Shown here: positions 1 to 6,954 of the stretch, in pieces
How the letters are laid out: every line of letters begins with the position of its first letter
Numbering within the stretch: the first letter of the stretch is position 1
DNA from: Myxococcales bacterium
GTDB lineage: Bacteria > Myxococcota_A > Polyangia > Haliangiales > Haliangiaceae
DNA length: 32,904 nt
Reading direction: 5' to 3'
Assembly: GCA_005779305.1 (NCBI GenBank)
Contig: SXJR01000573.1
Location: 1 to 32,904, forward strand
Translations under genes and position numbers: made by a program
The notes under the pieces: generated by a model
The model's database searches: none
What the model was told of the DNA's origin: nothing
What the model saw: only the letters and a program-made list of their open reading frames with translations

Positions 1-170
1 CTACCACCACCACCACCCCCGCCACCGCCACCGCCACGGTCCACGCATGCGCCGGCGATGCACACGCGGGCACCCTTGCAATCGGTGTCCTTGCCACACG
101 GCCCGGGCGACAACGCCGGACCGGAACAGGCTGCAACGAGCACGCTCGCCGGCAGCCACATCATCTTCAT
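1..170 (-). CDS. Lipoprotein with Cys-rich motif, 5' part only
   Basis: Reading leftward from an ATG at 170, 56 codons are open to the window edge, so only the N-terminus is visible. It begins with a short basic/hydrophobic signal ending in LVAAC (Cys15), a good lipobox. A compact Cys-rich segment follows (CGKDTDCKGARVC...GACV), then a run of 11 glycines at the window edge encoded by a GGT/GGC repeat. The DTDCKG...C pattern is common in secreted myxobacterial proteins, where its function is unknown. The poly-Gly is probably a linker to a downstream domain outside the window. Being a lipoprotein is well supported; its role cannot be judged. Confidence 0.6.
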   Translation of the reverse strand, partial: MKMMWLPASVLVAACSGPALSPGPCGKDTDCKGARVCIAGACVDRGGGGGGGGGGG

Positions 171-225
171 CACGAGTCTCAACCTAACAGACCAACCAAC
201 TAACCCCCCACACCTACCACGGGGA

Positions 226-501
226 TTAGGCCTTGGCGAGATCGTTCGAGAACCGCTCCGCCAGCTTCTCGAAGTAACGGCGGGTCTCCTCCAGGATCGA
301 TGGGTCCTGGTCGGGGTACATCCGGATGCCGTGGGCACCGTGGGGGTCGGTGGTCACCTGCCCGACGGGCAGGCCACCGACGATGCCGGTTCGCTCGTGA
401 TAGAGGAGCGCGAGCACCTCGGAGTGGCTCTCGGGTACGAGGAACGTGCGCCGCCCCAGCTCGGGCTTGCCGTCCTTGAAACCCTCGATCAGCTTGGCCA
501 T
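226..501 (-). CDS. Hypothetical 91-aa protein
   Basis: Short protein starting MAKLIEGF with an AAGGG ribosome-binding site five bases before the ATG. It has no signal peptide or membrane segment, so it is probably cytoplasmic. The composition is balanced (Glu/Lys/Arg with regular hydrophobics) and the C-terminal third looks helical (residues about 68-90). I do not recognise a family. It is divergent from the DSBA-type gene at 581, with 79 bp between them. Third-position GC and the clean RBS argue that it is a real gene. Confidence 0.7.
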   Translation of the reverse strand: MAKLIEGFKDGKPELGRRTFLVPESHSEVLALLYHERTGIVGGLPVGQVTTDPHGAHGIRMYPDQDPSILEETRRYFEKLAERFSNDLAKA

Positions 502-580
502 GAAACCCTTGCGAGTGTATCGCTGGAGGTCGGGGTGTCAAAGCGGCTTGTACCCCTCGATAACGTGAGAAGGTCGGCCG

Positions 581-1894
581 GTGCACGTCGAGTTCTGGTT
601 CGACTTCTCGTGCCCCTACGCCTACCTGGCGTGGCCGCGCGTCGAGGAGATCTGCGCGCGCGCCGGCGTCCGTCTGGTTCTCGCGCCGATGCTGCTCGGC
701 GGTGTCTTCCGCCTGACCGGCGCCGGCGCTGGCCCGATGGCGACCCTGTCGCCTCCCAAGGCAGCCAACAACCTGCGCGACATGGCGCGCTGGGCGGATC
801 GCCAGGACGCGCTGTTCGCCTTGCCGTCGGCGCACCCGATGCGCACCGTGCGCGCGCTGCGCACGCTGCTCGGCCTGCCCGAGGCGCGCTGGCCCGCCGC
901 GATCCACGCGCTCTACGCCGCCTACTGGCAGCGCGGTGACGACCTCACCTCCGACGACGCGATCGGCCGTGCCTTGGCCGGCGCCGGGATCGAAGCCGCC
1001 GAGATCGCCGCCGCCCGCGCCCACGCCGACGGCGACGCCGCCCGTGAAGAGCTGCATCGCCGCACCGACCAGGCGGTCGCCCACGGCATCTTCGGCGCCC
1101 CGGCGATGGTGATCCATCGCGACGACGCCGCGCCGATCCTCCTCTGGGGCCAGGATCGCCTCCACTGGCTCGCCGCCGTGCTCGCCGGCTGGGATCCGGA
1201 CACGGAGCGCCCGCCGATCACGCCGCGCGCCGACGGCCACGCGCCCGCGCCGGCCCTGCCCTCGCCGCCTCTGGTCGACTTCTGGTTCGACTACAGCTCG
1301 CCGTTCGCGTACCTGGGCGCCACCCAGATCGCGTCGGTCGCGGCCGCGGCCGGCGCCACCGTGCGCTGGCGGCCGATGCTGCTCGGCGGGCTGTTCAAGG
1401 ACCTGGGCACGCCCGACGTACCGCTGTTCGCCATGCCGGAGGCCAAACGCGTCTACCTGTCTCGCGAGATGAACCGCTGGGCTCACTGGTGGGGGGTACC
1501 CTTCCGCTTCCCGGGCCGCTTCCCCATCCGCACCGTTGCGCCGCTGCGGCTCACGCTCCTCGCCGGCGGGGCTGCGCCCGCCCTCGCCGCGCGCATCTTC
1601 GCGGCCGCCTGGGTCGAGGACCGCGACATCGCCGACCCGACCGTCTTGCGCACGCTGGCCGCCGACGCCGGCGTCGATCCGATGCTGGTCGATCGCACGG
1701 GCGAGCCTGGCGTGAAGCAGGCGCTCGTCGACGCCACCGCCGCCGCCCGCGCCGCTGGTGTCTTCGGCGCGCCGACCTGCGTCGTGCACGATCCCGGCGG
1801 CCCGCTGCTGTTCTGGGGCCAGGATCGCCTCGAGCTCGTCGACGCCGCGCTGCGCGGCTGGCGCCCGTCGCGCGAGCCGGGCGAGCCGTCGTGA
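581..1894 (+). CDS. Tandem DSBA / 2-hydroxychromene-2-carboxylate isomerase-like protein
   Basis: The 437-aa protein is two copies of a thioredoxin-fold DSBA/GST-kappa-like domain. Domain 1 (about 1-205) begins with FDFSCPYAYL and domain 2 (about 231-430) with FDYSSPFAYL; both contain a PMLLGG motif and end with FGAP and WGQDRL signatures. This family includes the glutathione-dependent HCCA isomerase, whose catalytic Ser lies just before the Pro of the SP motif. Domain 2 keeps that Ser (Ser240) while domain 1 has Cys11 in its place, so the halves may differ in chemistry. Single-domain homologues are about 200 aa, so this is an internal duplication or fusion. The start is GTG at 581 with GAGAAGG upstream. 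Its stop overlaps the start of the YhhN gene by four bases, implying translational coupling. The substrate is unknown. Confidence 0.85.
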   Translation: MHVEFWFDFSCPYAYLAWPRVEEICARAGVRLVLAPMLLGGVFRLTGAGAGPMATLSPPKAANNLRDMARWADRQDALFALPSAHPMRTVRALRTLLGLPEARWPAAIHALYAAYWQRGDDLTSDDAIGRALAGAGIEAAEIAAARAHADGDAAREELHRRTDQAVAHGIFGAPAMVIHRDDAAPILLWGQDRLHWLAAVLAGWDPDTERPPITPRADGHAPAPALPSPPLVDFWFDYSSPFAYLGATQIASVAAAAGATVRWRPMLLGGLFKDLGTPDVPLFAMPEAKRVYLSREMNRWAHWWGVPFRFPGRFPIRTVAPLRLTLLAGGAAPALAARIFAAAWVEDRDIADPTVLRTLAADAGVDPMLVDRTGEPGVKQALVDATAAARAAGVFGAPTCVVHDPGGPLLFWGQDRLELVDAALRGWRPSREPGEPS

Positions 1895-2586
1895 GCGCCG
1901 GCCTCCTCGGCGTGATCGCCACCGTGGTGTGCCTGGGCGCGCTCGCCGCCCTCGTCGCCGCCGAGGTCCGCCGCGATCGCGCCGGTCGCTTCCGCTGGAA
2001 GCCGCTGGCATCGATCGCGTTCGTCGCCATTCCGCTGCTCACCGGCGCCCTGGGCGCCGACGGCCGCGCCGGCGAGGTCGCGGCCTGGGTCACCGCCGGC
2101 CTGGTGCTGGGCGCGATTGGCGACGTCCTGCTCATGTTCGAGGCCGAGCGCGCGTTCCTGGGCGGCCTGGCCTCGTTCCTGCTCGGCCACCTCGCCTACG
2201 CGGTCGCCTTCGCCCGCATCGTGCCGCCGGGCCGATGGGGCGAGGGCGGCATGCTCGGCGTCCTCGCCGCCGCGCTGGTCGCCGCCGCCTTGGTCCTGCG
2301 CTGGCTGTGGCCCAAGCTCGGCGCCATGCGCGGGCCGGTCATCGGCTACGTCACCGTCATCACCGCCATGGTGCTCGGCGGCGTCGCCGTGTCGGTGCAC
2401 AGCGACGCGGTCGATCCGACCGCGCCGATCCTCGCCACCGCCGGCGCCATCGCGTTCTACGCGTCGGATCTGGCCGTCGCGCGCGAGAAGTTCGTCGTGA
2501 AGGACGTGTGGAACCGGGCGATCGGCCTGCCGCTGTACTACGGCGCGCAGCTCCTGATCGCCTGGTCGGTTGCCTACCGACCGTGA
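1891..2586 (+). CDS. YhhN/TMEM86-family membrane protein (lysoplasmalogenase-like)
   Basis: 231-aa integral membrane protein with about eight hydrophobic segments. The family signature is visible: GDVLLMF followed by FLGGLASFLLGHLAYAVAF, with conserved acidic and His residues in the membrane, and a late segment ending YYGAQLLI. Characterised members of the YhhN/TMEM86 family cleave the vinyl-ether bond of lysoplasmalogen; the activity here is inferred from the family only. The GTG start at 1891 overlaps the previous TGA (GTGA), so the pair is almost certainly one operon. Upstream in-frame codons belong to antisense-like reading of the previous gene and were excluded. Myxobacteria are known to make plasmalogen-type ether lipids, which makes the family activity plausible. 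Confidence 0.85.
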   Translation: MSAGLLGVIATVVCLGALAALVAAEVRRDRAGRFRWKPLASIAFVAIPLLTGALGADGRAGEVAAWVTAGLVLGAIGDVLLMFEAERAFLGGLASFLLGHLAYAVAFARIVPPGRWGEGGMLGVLAAALVAAALVLRWLWPKLGAMRGPVIGYVTVITAMVLGGVAVSVHSDAVDPTAPILATAGAIAFYASDLAVAREKFVVKDVWNRAIGLPLYYGAQLLIAWSVAYRP

Positions 2587-2593
2587 GCGCCCA

Positions 2594-2761
2594 CTAACCC
2601 TTCTTGCGCGAGGCCTTGGCCCGGCGGCGCTTCTTGTTCCGGTTGAGGCCGCGCTTGTGGGCCGCCTTCTTCTTCGCCTTCATCTTGCGGTCGCGCAGGA
2701 AGCGCTCGCGCTTGTACTTGGGGCGGTTCTTCAGCTTCTTCTTGGAGCGTCCTGCAGCCAC
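2594..2761 (-). CDS. Small highly basic protein (55 aa)
   Basis: A GTG start at 2761 is preceded by AACGAGG at good spacing. The product is 55 aa and about half Lys/Arg (VAAGRSKKKLKNRPKYKRE... ending RRRAKASRKKG), with no hydrophobic stretch. Such composition is typical of small ribosome-associated or nucleic-acid-binding proteins, but I cannot assign it to a named ribosomal protein. Third positions are almost all G or C in this frame. It is convergent with the YhhN gene, seven bases from its stop. The hydrophobic-looking reading of the opposite strand here is a shadow of this gene. Confidence 0.65.
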   Translation of the reverse strand: MAAGRSKKKLKNRPKYKRERFLRDRKMKAKKKAAHKRGLNRNKKRRRAKASRKKG

Positions 2762-2850
2762 GGCTAACCTCGTTGACGGATTCCGGTTTTCGGGAGGCCG
2801 CAGTCTAGTCGAGTCAATCTTGGCGTCAAGAGCGACGCGACCGCGTAACC

Positions 2851-3504
2851 ATGCGTCTCCATGGGCGTAGGTTCCACATGCCGGCGGTTGTGGCCCCTGA
2901 GATCGGCTCGCCCACGCCGGTCTCGACCCGCCGACCGGTTCGGCAAGCGCTGCTCGCGGCCGCGGTTTCGCTCGCGTACGCGGCGGTCGTGCTGGCGGTG
3001 GTCGCGCTGCGCCACGAGCTCGGCGACCTGCCCCGGCCCTGGCTCGTGTCGTACCTGGCGGCGTGGCTGGTCGGGTTCGGACTGCCGGTCTGGGTCTCGC
3101 TGGTGCCGCGCACCGGCAGCATGATGCCGCGCTGGCGGCTGGGCCGCGCCTTCGCCATCGTCAACGCCATCGGCTTCGTGGCCGCGGGTCTCCTGGTGCC
3201 GCGCAGCGCGCCCACCAGCCTCGACCGCGGCCTCGCCTCCGCTCACGGCTGCCTCTCGATCGGCCTGGTCACGGCCATCTTGCCGGTGGTGGTCGGCACC
3301 CTGCTCCTGCGTGGCGCGGCCCCGGTCGGCTCCCGCGCCACCGCCGCCGCGCTGGGCGCCTCGGGGGGCGCCCTCGGCGGGCTCGTCCTCCACCTCCACT
3401 GCCCGATCGCCGACGGCGTTCACCTCGGCCTGGTACACGGCAGCGTGGTCGCGATCGCCGCGCTGCTCGCTGCGGCGTTGGTGCCGCGCGCGCTCGAGCC
3501 CTGA
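2851..3504 (+). CDS. NrsF-like (DUF1109-type) membrane protein, putative anti-sigma factor
   Basis: Up to 217 aa with six predicted membrane helices after a polar N-terminus. Near the C-terminus is an intramembrane motif LHLHCP...VHLGLVHG (His181, His183, Cys184, His191, His196 counted from the ATG at 2851). That pattern and the six-helix layout match the NrsF/DUF1109 group, whose characterised members hold ECF sigma factors at the membrane and respond to metal or redox stress. No ECF sigma gene adjoins it here, so that role is inferred from the family. ATG at 2878 (MPAVVAPE) is an alternative start and removes a basic leader. It is convergent with the next gene with a 20-bp gap. Confidence 0.65.
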   Translation: MRLHGRRFHMPAVVAPEIGSPTPVSTRRPVRQALLAAAVSLAYAAVVLAVVALRHELGDLPRPWLVSYLAAWLVGFGLPVWVSLVPRTGSMMPRWRLGRAFAIVNAIGFVAAGLLVPRSAPTSLDRGLASAHGCLSIGLVTAILPVVVGTLLLRGAAPVGSRATAAALGASGGALGGLVLHLHCPIADGVHLGLVHGSVVAIAALLAAALVPRALEP

Positions 3505-3524
3505 GCGGGTGCGGGCGCGGCGCG

Positions 3525-4940
3525 CTACTTCACGACGACTGGCTGCGAAGCCACCGGCGCCCAGAAGAAGCCGAAGCGGCGGAAACGCTCCTCGAGGCCG
3601 GGGAAGGTGTACGTGCCGTCGGGCCGCATCGTGGGGCCACCGTCCCAGTTGGTGGGGCGCTTGCGATCGTGCGGGGCCGGCACGACCAGCGAGCCGACGT
3701 AGTCGCCCTTGGCGTACACCTTGTCGATCTGCTCCGACATGCGGGCGATGTCGGCGGCCGAGACCACGCCGTTCGAGGTCGCCTGGTAGAACTGCACGGT
3801 CACGCGCACCGGGAAGCGCGGATCGCGCTCGATCTTGAGCCCGTCGAGCTCGGTGTACGGGCCCTCGGTCTCGCCGTGGCCGAGCACCGCCACGTCGACG
3901 TCGGAGTCGCGGCTGCGATCGGCGGCGCTCTTGGTGGCGGTCGGCGGCGAGGGCACCGCGCCCTCGGCCTCGGCGAGCGCCATGCCGCCACCACCCATGC
4001 CGGTGCCGTAGCCCATGCGCGCCACTTCCTTCTGCTTGAGCGGCACCTGGATGAGCATCAAGAGATTCGCGTCCTCGCCCAGCGAGGCGGCGGCTTCGCC
4101 GTTGGCGGTGGTGCCCTTGCGCTGCACGTCCTTCATGCGCTCGGCGATGAGCGGCGCCTTCTGGCCGTCCTGGTTGAAGTAGAGGCGCTGGCCCCAGCTA
4201 CCACCGCCGGTGACGGTGTCGCGGTTGTTGTCGATGATGGTCATACTCGCGCCCTGGCGCGTGACCAGGATGGTGAGCACGCCCGGGTTCTCGGCGTAGG
4301 ACTGGTAGTTGAAGATGACCGGCCAGAACGTCGCCTTGCCGTCCTTGGGCACGGGCAGGAACGCGTGCTGCGCGCTGACCAGCACGTGTTTGTCGCGCTT
4401 GGCGGCCAGGAGCGAGCCCTTGAGGATCTTGCCCTTGCCGGCGTGGCTCAGGTAGCGCGACGGGTTGGCGAGCAGCTGGGTCAGCGTGATGGTGTCGAGC
4501 TTGCCGCCCTTCTGGTTGCCGACCGGGATGTAGATGCGATCCATCCGCACGTCGGCGGTCTTGTCGCTGAAGTTGTCGTGGCGGATGACCGGCATCAAGT
4601 AGGTCTGCCGGCCGTGGGCGTCGTTGGAGGCCTCGACCTCGATCGTCACGTCACTGATGTTGGGGCCGACCGAGCTGCCTTCCCAGCGTCCGGTGTCCTC
4701 CCACATGACGTTGACGATGCCGAGGCCCTTCTTCTGGACCAGGGTCTGCGCGTCCTGGTCGGAGACCATGCCGGCGACCTGCTGGACGATGTCCGCGAAG
4801 CTGCCCTGCGCCATCGGTTGCGCCGACACGGCCGGGCTGAGGAGCGCGGCGGTGGTGGCGGCGGCGAGCGCGGCGCGGGTGAGGCGCGGACGGAGGTGGA
4901 GGTTGCGATGGGTGGCGGGGGGGGCGTGGCGGGGGCTCAT
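3525..4940 (-). CDS. Secreted protein of unknown function
   Basis: 471 aa from an ATG at 4940 with AAGGAGA upstream. A basic, Ala-rich signal peptide ends with AVSA before Gln41 (signal peptidase I type), so the mature protein is exported. The mature part is mostly beta-like with two notable regions: a Gly/Met-rich linker (GYGTGMGGGGMALAE) about two-thirds along, followed by an Asp/Ser-rich low-complexity stretch. I recognise no catalytic motif or family. The reading frame stays open upstream of 4940, but the RBS and signal peptide fix the start. It is divergent from the 163-aa gene at 5059, sharing a 118-bp intergenic region. Confidence 0.8.
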   Translation of the reverse strand: MSPRHAPPATHRNLHLRPRLTRAALAAATTAALLSPAVSAQPMAQGSFADIVQQVAGMVSDQDAQTLVQKKGLGIVNVMWEDTGRWEGSSVGPNISDVTIEVEASNDAHGRQTYLMPVIRHDNFSDKTADVRMDRIYIPVGNQKGGKLDTITLTQLLANPSRYLSHAGKGKILKGSLLAAKRDKHVLVSAQHAFLPVPKDGKATFWPVIFNYQSYAENPGVLTILVTRQGASMTIIDNNRDTVTGGGSWGQRLYFNQDGQKAPLIAERMKDVQRKGTTANGEAAASLGEDANLLMLIQVPLKQKEVARMGYGTGMGGGGMALAEAEGAVPSPPTATKSAADRSRDSDVDVAVLGHGETEGPYTELDGLKIERDPRFPVRVTVQFYQATSNGVVSAADIARMSEQIDKVYAKGDYVGSLVVPAPHDRKRPTNWDGGPTMRPDGTYTFPGLEERFRRFGFFWAPVASQPVVVK

Positions 4941-5058
4941 CGAGGAATTCTCCTTGCTGATTGCACGCACGACGGCGGCGCTTGATCTGCGCCCTTGCAA
5001 ACGACCGCGACGCCTGGGGAAGTCGCGGTACAACCATCGCCGCCCGAGGCGAGGGCCC

Positions 5059-5550
5059 ATGGACGACACCTGGACACCGCTGGATCTTGGCGTCGTGGGG
5101 CCGCTCCGCGACGCCACTCGCGCCGACGCCGAGCGCGCCTTCGCGCGGTTGATGGAGGTGCGCGCCGGGCGCGTGCGGACGCTCGAGGCGCTGGCCGGCA
5201 CCGGCGACACCCGCGCGCTGAGCTCGTGGCTGGCGACGACGGCGCGCGCGCTCGGGGTCGAGCGCACGTCCGACCTCGCCGTCGACGCTGCGCTGTGGCT
5301 GGGCGAGCGCATCATCTCGCGCGCCGCCGACGACGGTGGTGGCCTGCGCTGGGAGCTCTACACCGGCGTGAAGAAGTCGACCGGCTACCAGCGCGCGGTG
5401 CTCACCGGCTTCCGCAAGGTCGACGACCCGCGCTACTACGTGGACGTCGCCCACTTCGTGGCGTCCTGGCTCGAGCTCTGCGCCCGCCGCCGCGCCGCCC
5501 GGGAAGATTTTCTCGTCACGATCGAGGACACGACGCTGGCTGATGCCTGA
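5059..5550 (+). CDS. Hypothetical 163-aa protein
   Basis: Starts MDDTWTPLDL with a purine-rich GAGGCGAGGG just upstream of the ATG. The protein is soluble, mainly helical in appearance, without signal peptide or membrane segments. It contains a Trp/Tyr-containing middle section (RWELYTGVKKSTGYQRAV) and a final acidic stretch. I do not recognise the family. It is convergent with the N-formylglutamate amidohydrolase-like gene, with a 24-bp gap. Frame-specific third-position GC supports coding. Confidence 0.7.
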   Translation: MDDTWTPLDLGVVGPLRDATRADAERAFARLMEVRAGRVRTLEALAGTGDTRALSSWLATTARALGVERTSDLAVDAALWLGERIISRAADDGGGLRWELYTGVKKSTGYQRAVLTGFRKVDDPRYYVDVAHFVASWLELCARRRAAREDFLVTIEDTTLADA

Positions 5551-5574
5551 TCGAGTCTGGGCCTCGGGCCTCGG

Positions 5575-6288
5575 TCAGAACGACTGATCGCGAATGTGCT
5601 CGAGCAAAGGCGCCAGGGCGTCGGCGACCCTGGCGCAGCCGCCGGGCGCGTGCGTGACCGCAAACGAAGTCTCGATCTGGATGCCCGCGTAGTGCTGGCC
5701 GGCGAGCTCGTGGCGCAAGGACGTGGTGATGCCCGGGCCGACGCCGCGGTAGGGCTGGTTGGCGCGCACGTCGAGCCCTGCGGCGCGCAGCCCGAACTGG
5801 AGGCGTTCGGCCAGCTCGGCCTCGAAGGCGAAGGCGGGATCGTAGAGCACACCCACGTCGAAGCGGCGGCTGCCAGGATCGAGCGAGGGATCGAAGCTGT
5901 GCGACGAGATCTGCAAGCAGGCACCGACCGAGACCAGCCGCGCCTTGACGTCGCGGCGCACCGCGCTCCAGTACGGCGCGTGGTACTCGGCCAGACGGCG
6001 CTCACGGGCGCCGGCATCGAGCTCGGCGTTGCCGGGAACGCTCGCGCCGTAGCTGACCCGCGGGATGACGTCGGGGTGCTCGGGCCCGCGGTTGAGGTCG
6101 ACCCACATGCGCGAGAAGGCGCCGGTGTGGACCGGCAGGCCGAGCGTCTCGCCCAGGCGCGCGCCGATCTCGTACGCGCCCGGATCCCAGCTCGCCTGCG
6201 AGCGCAACACGTCATCGGCGACGCCGAGGTCGACCCCGGGCGGAAGGGTCCACGACGCATGCTCGCAGGACAGCACGAGACCGATCAC
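5575..6288 (-). CDS. N-formylglutamate amidohydrolase family protein
   Basis: 237 aa with the hallmarks of the FGase (HutG-type) family: SCEHAS at residues 7-12, a DLNRGPEHPD motif at 64-73, an SSHSFDP motif around His130, and a late IQIETS. In the family these surround a metal-dependent amidohydrolase site that releases formate from N-formyl-L-glutamate in histidine degradation. Many distant members have unproven substrates, and no other hut gene is near, so the precise reaction is uncertain. The start used is GTG at 6288, directly before the conserved first strand; no strong RBS is visible. Divergent from the cupin gene. Confidence 0.8.
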   Translation of the reverse strand: MIGLVLSCEHASWTLPPGVDLGVADDVLRSQASWDPGAYEIGARLGETLGLPVHTGAFSRMWVDLNRGPEHPDVIPRVSYGASVPGNAELDAGARERRLAEYHAPYWSAVRRDVKARLVSVGACLQISSHSFDPSLDPGSRRFDVGVLYDPAFAFEAELAERLQFGLRAAGLDVRANQPYRGVGPGITTSLRHELAGQHYAGIQIETSFAVTHAPGGCARVADALAPLLEHIRDQSF

Positions 6289-6352
6289 GGGCAGAAGCTA
6301 GCAGGTGGCGATGACGCTGCATCGGGTACGCTCGCGCCGGCATCGATCCGAG

Positions 6353-6398
6353 AGGGGACGTTTCCGTCCCTTCTGGCCGGGGCACAGGTCCCCGGCCA
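6353..6398 (+). promoter_or_regulatory. Two adjacent stem-loops in the cupin gene leader
   Basis: Two perfect or near-perfect hairpins sit side by side, 44 bases before the cupin ATG. The first has a GGGACG/CGTCCC stem with TTTC loop (6355-6370, extendable by A-T and G-T pairs). The second has GGCCGGGG/CCCCGGCC with a 7-base loop (6375-6397, plus one T-A pair). No U-tract follows, so a simple terminator is unlikely. They could control translation or stabilise the mRNA; the function is not shown. Confidence 0.5.
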
Positions 6399-6441
6399 TT
6401 CACCCCCGCCGCGCGTCGCGTCGCGCGAACCTGGAGGCACC

Positions 6442-6921
6442 ATGTCGCTCACCCCGCCCGCGAAGGATCCGTCGACCCTCGAGGTCCGCAACAGCTCGGG
6501 TTACCCCGAGCCCTATCGCTCGCGCGTCCTGCCCCGCGAGAAGCGCGCGCTCGGCGATCCGCTCGGCCTGACCCGTATCGGCGTGAACCTGACCACGCTC
6601 ATGCCCGGCACCGAGTCGTCGATGCGCCACTGGCACACCGAGGAGGACGAGCTGGTCTATCTGCTCGAGGGCGAGGTGGTGCTGGTCATCGATGACGGCG
6701 AGCAGGTGCTCACGCCCGGCACCTACGCCGCCTTCCCGGCCGGCAAGCAGCTCGGCCACCACCTGGTGAACCGCAGCGATCGGCCGGCCCGCTACCTCGA
6801 GATCTCCAACCGCCACCCGGACGACGGCGCGACCTACACCGACCCCGCCGTCGACCTGGCCTATCGCAAACGACCCGACGGCACCGCCGAGTTCACGCGC
6901 AAGGACGGCACGCCGATCTGA
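6442..6921 (+). CDS. Cupin-domain protein
   Basis: 159 aa with a classic cupin_2 barrel. Motif 1 is HWHTEEDELVYLLEGE (His63, His65, Glu70 as likely metal ligands) and motif 2 is PAGKQLGHHLVNRS (His106/His107), separated by a loop of normal length. ATG at 6442 has GGAGG six bases upstream. Many cupins of this layout bind a single metal ion and act as small isomerases, dioxygenases or sensors; the substrate cannot be deduced. It lies downstream of two strong stem-loops and is convergent with the acyl-CoA dehydrogenase gene. Confidence 0.85.
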   Translation: MSLTPPAKDPSTLEVRNSSGYPEPYRSRVLPREKRALGDPLGLTRIGVNLTTLMPGTESSMRHWHTEEDELVYLLEGEVVLVIDDGEQVLTPGTYAAFPAGKQLGHHLVNRSDRPARYLEISNRHPDDGATYTDPAVDLAYRKRPDGTAEFTRKDGTPI

Positions 6922-6954
6922 TCCTGGCCGAGGTCCGAGGGCCGGAGGCCGAGC

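Noticed and set aside
200-2011. A 603-codon minus-strand frame opposite the DSBA and YhhN genes
   Set aside because: It is a shadow; the plus-strand proteins have conserved motifs and an RBS, while this product is Arg/Gly/Ala-rich.
6922-6954. Terminator between cupin and acyl-CoA dehydrogenase
   Set aside because: The sequence has GGCC and CCGAG blocks but the arms do not pair as a continuous stem, and there is no T-run.
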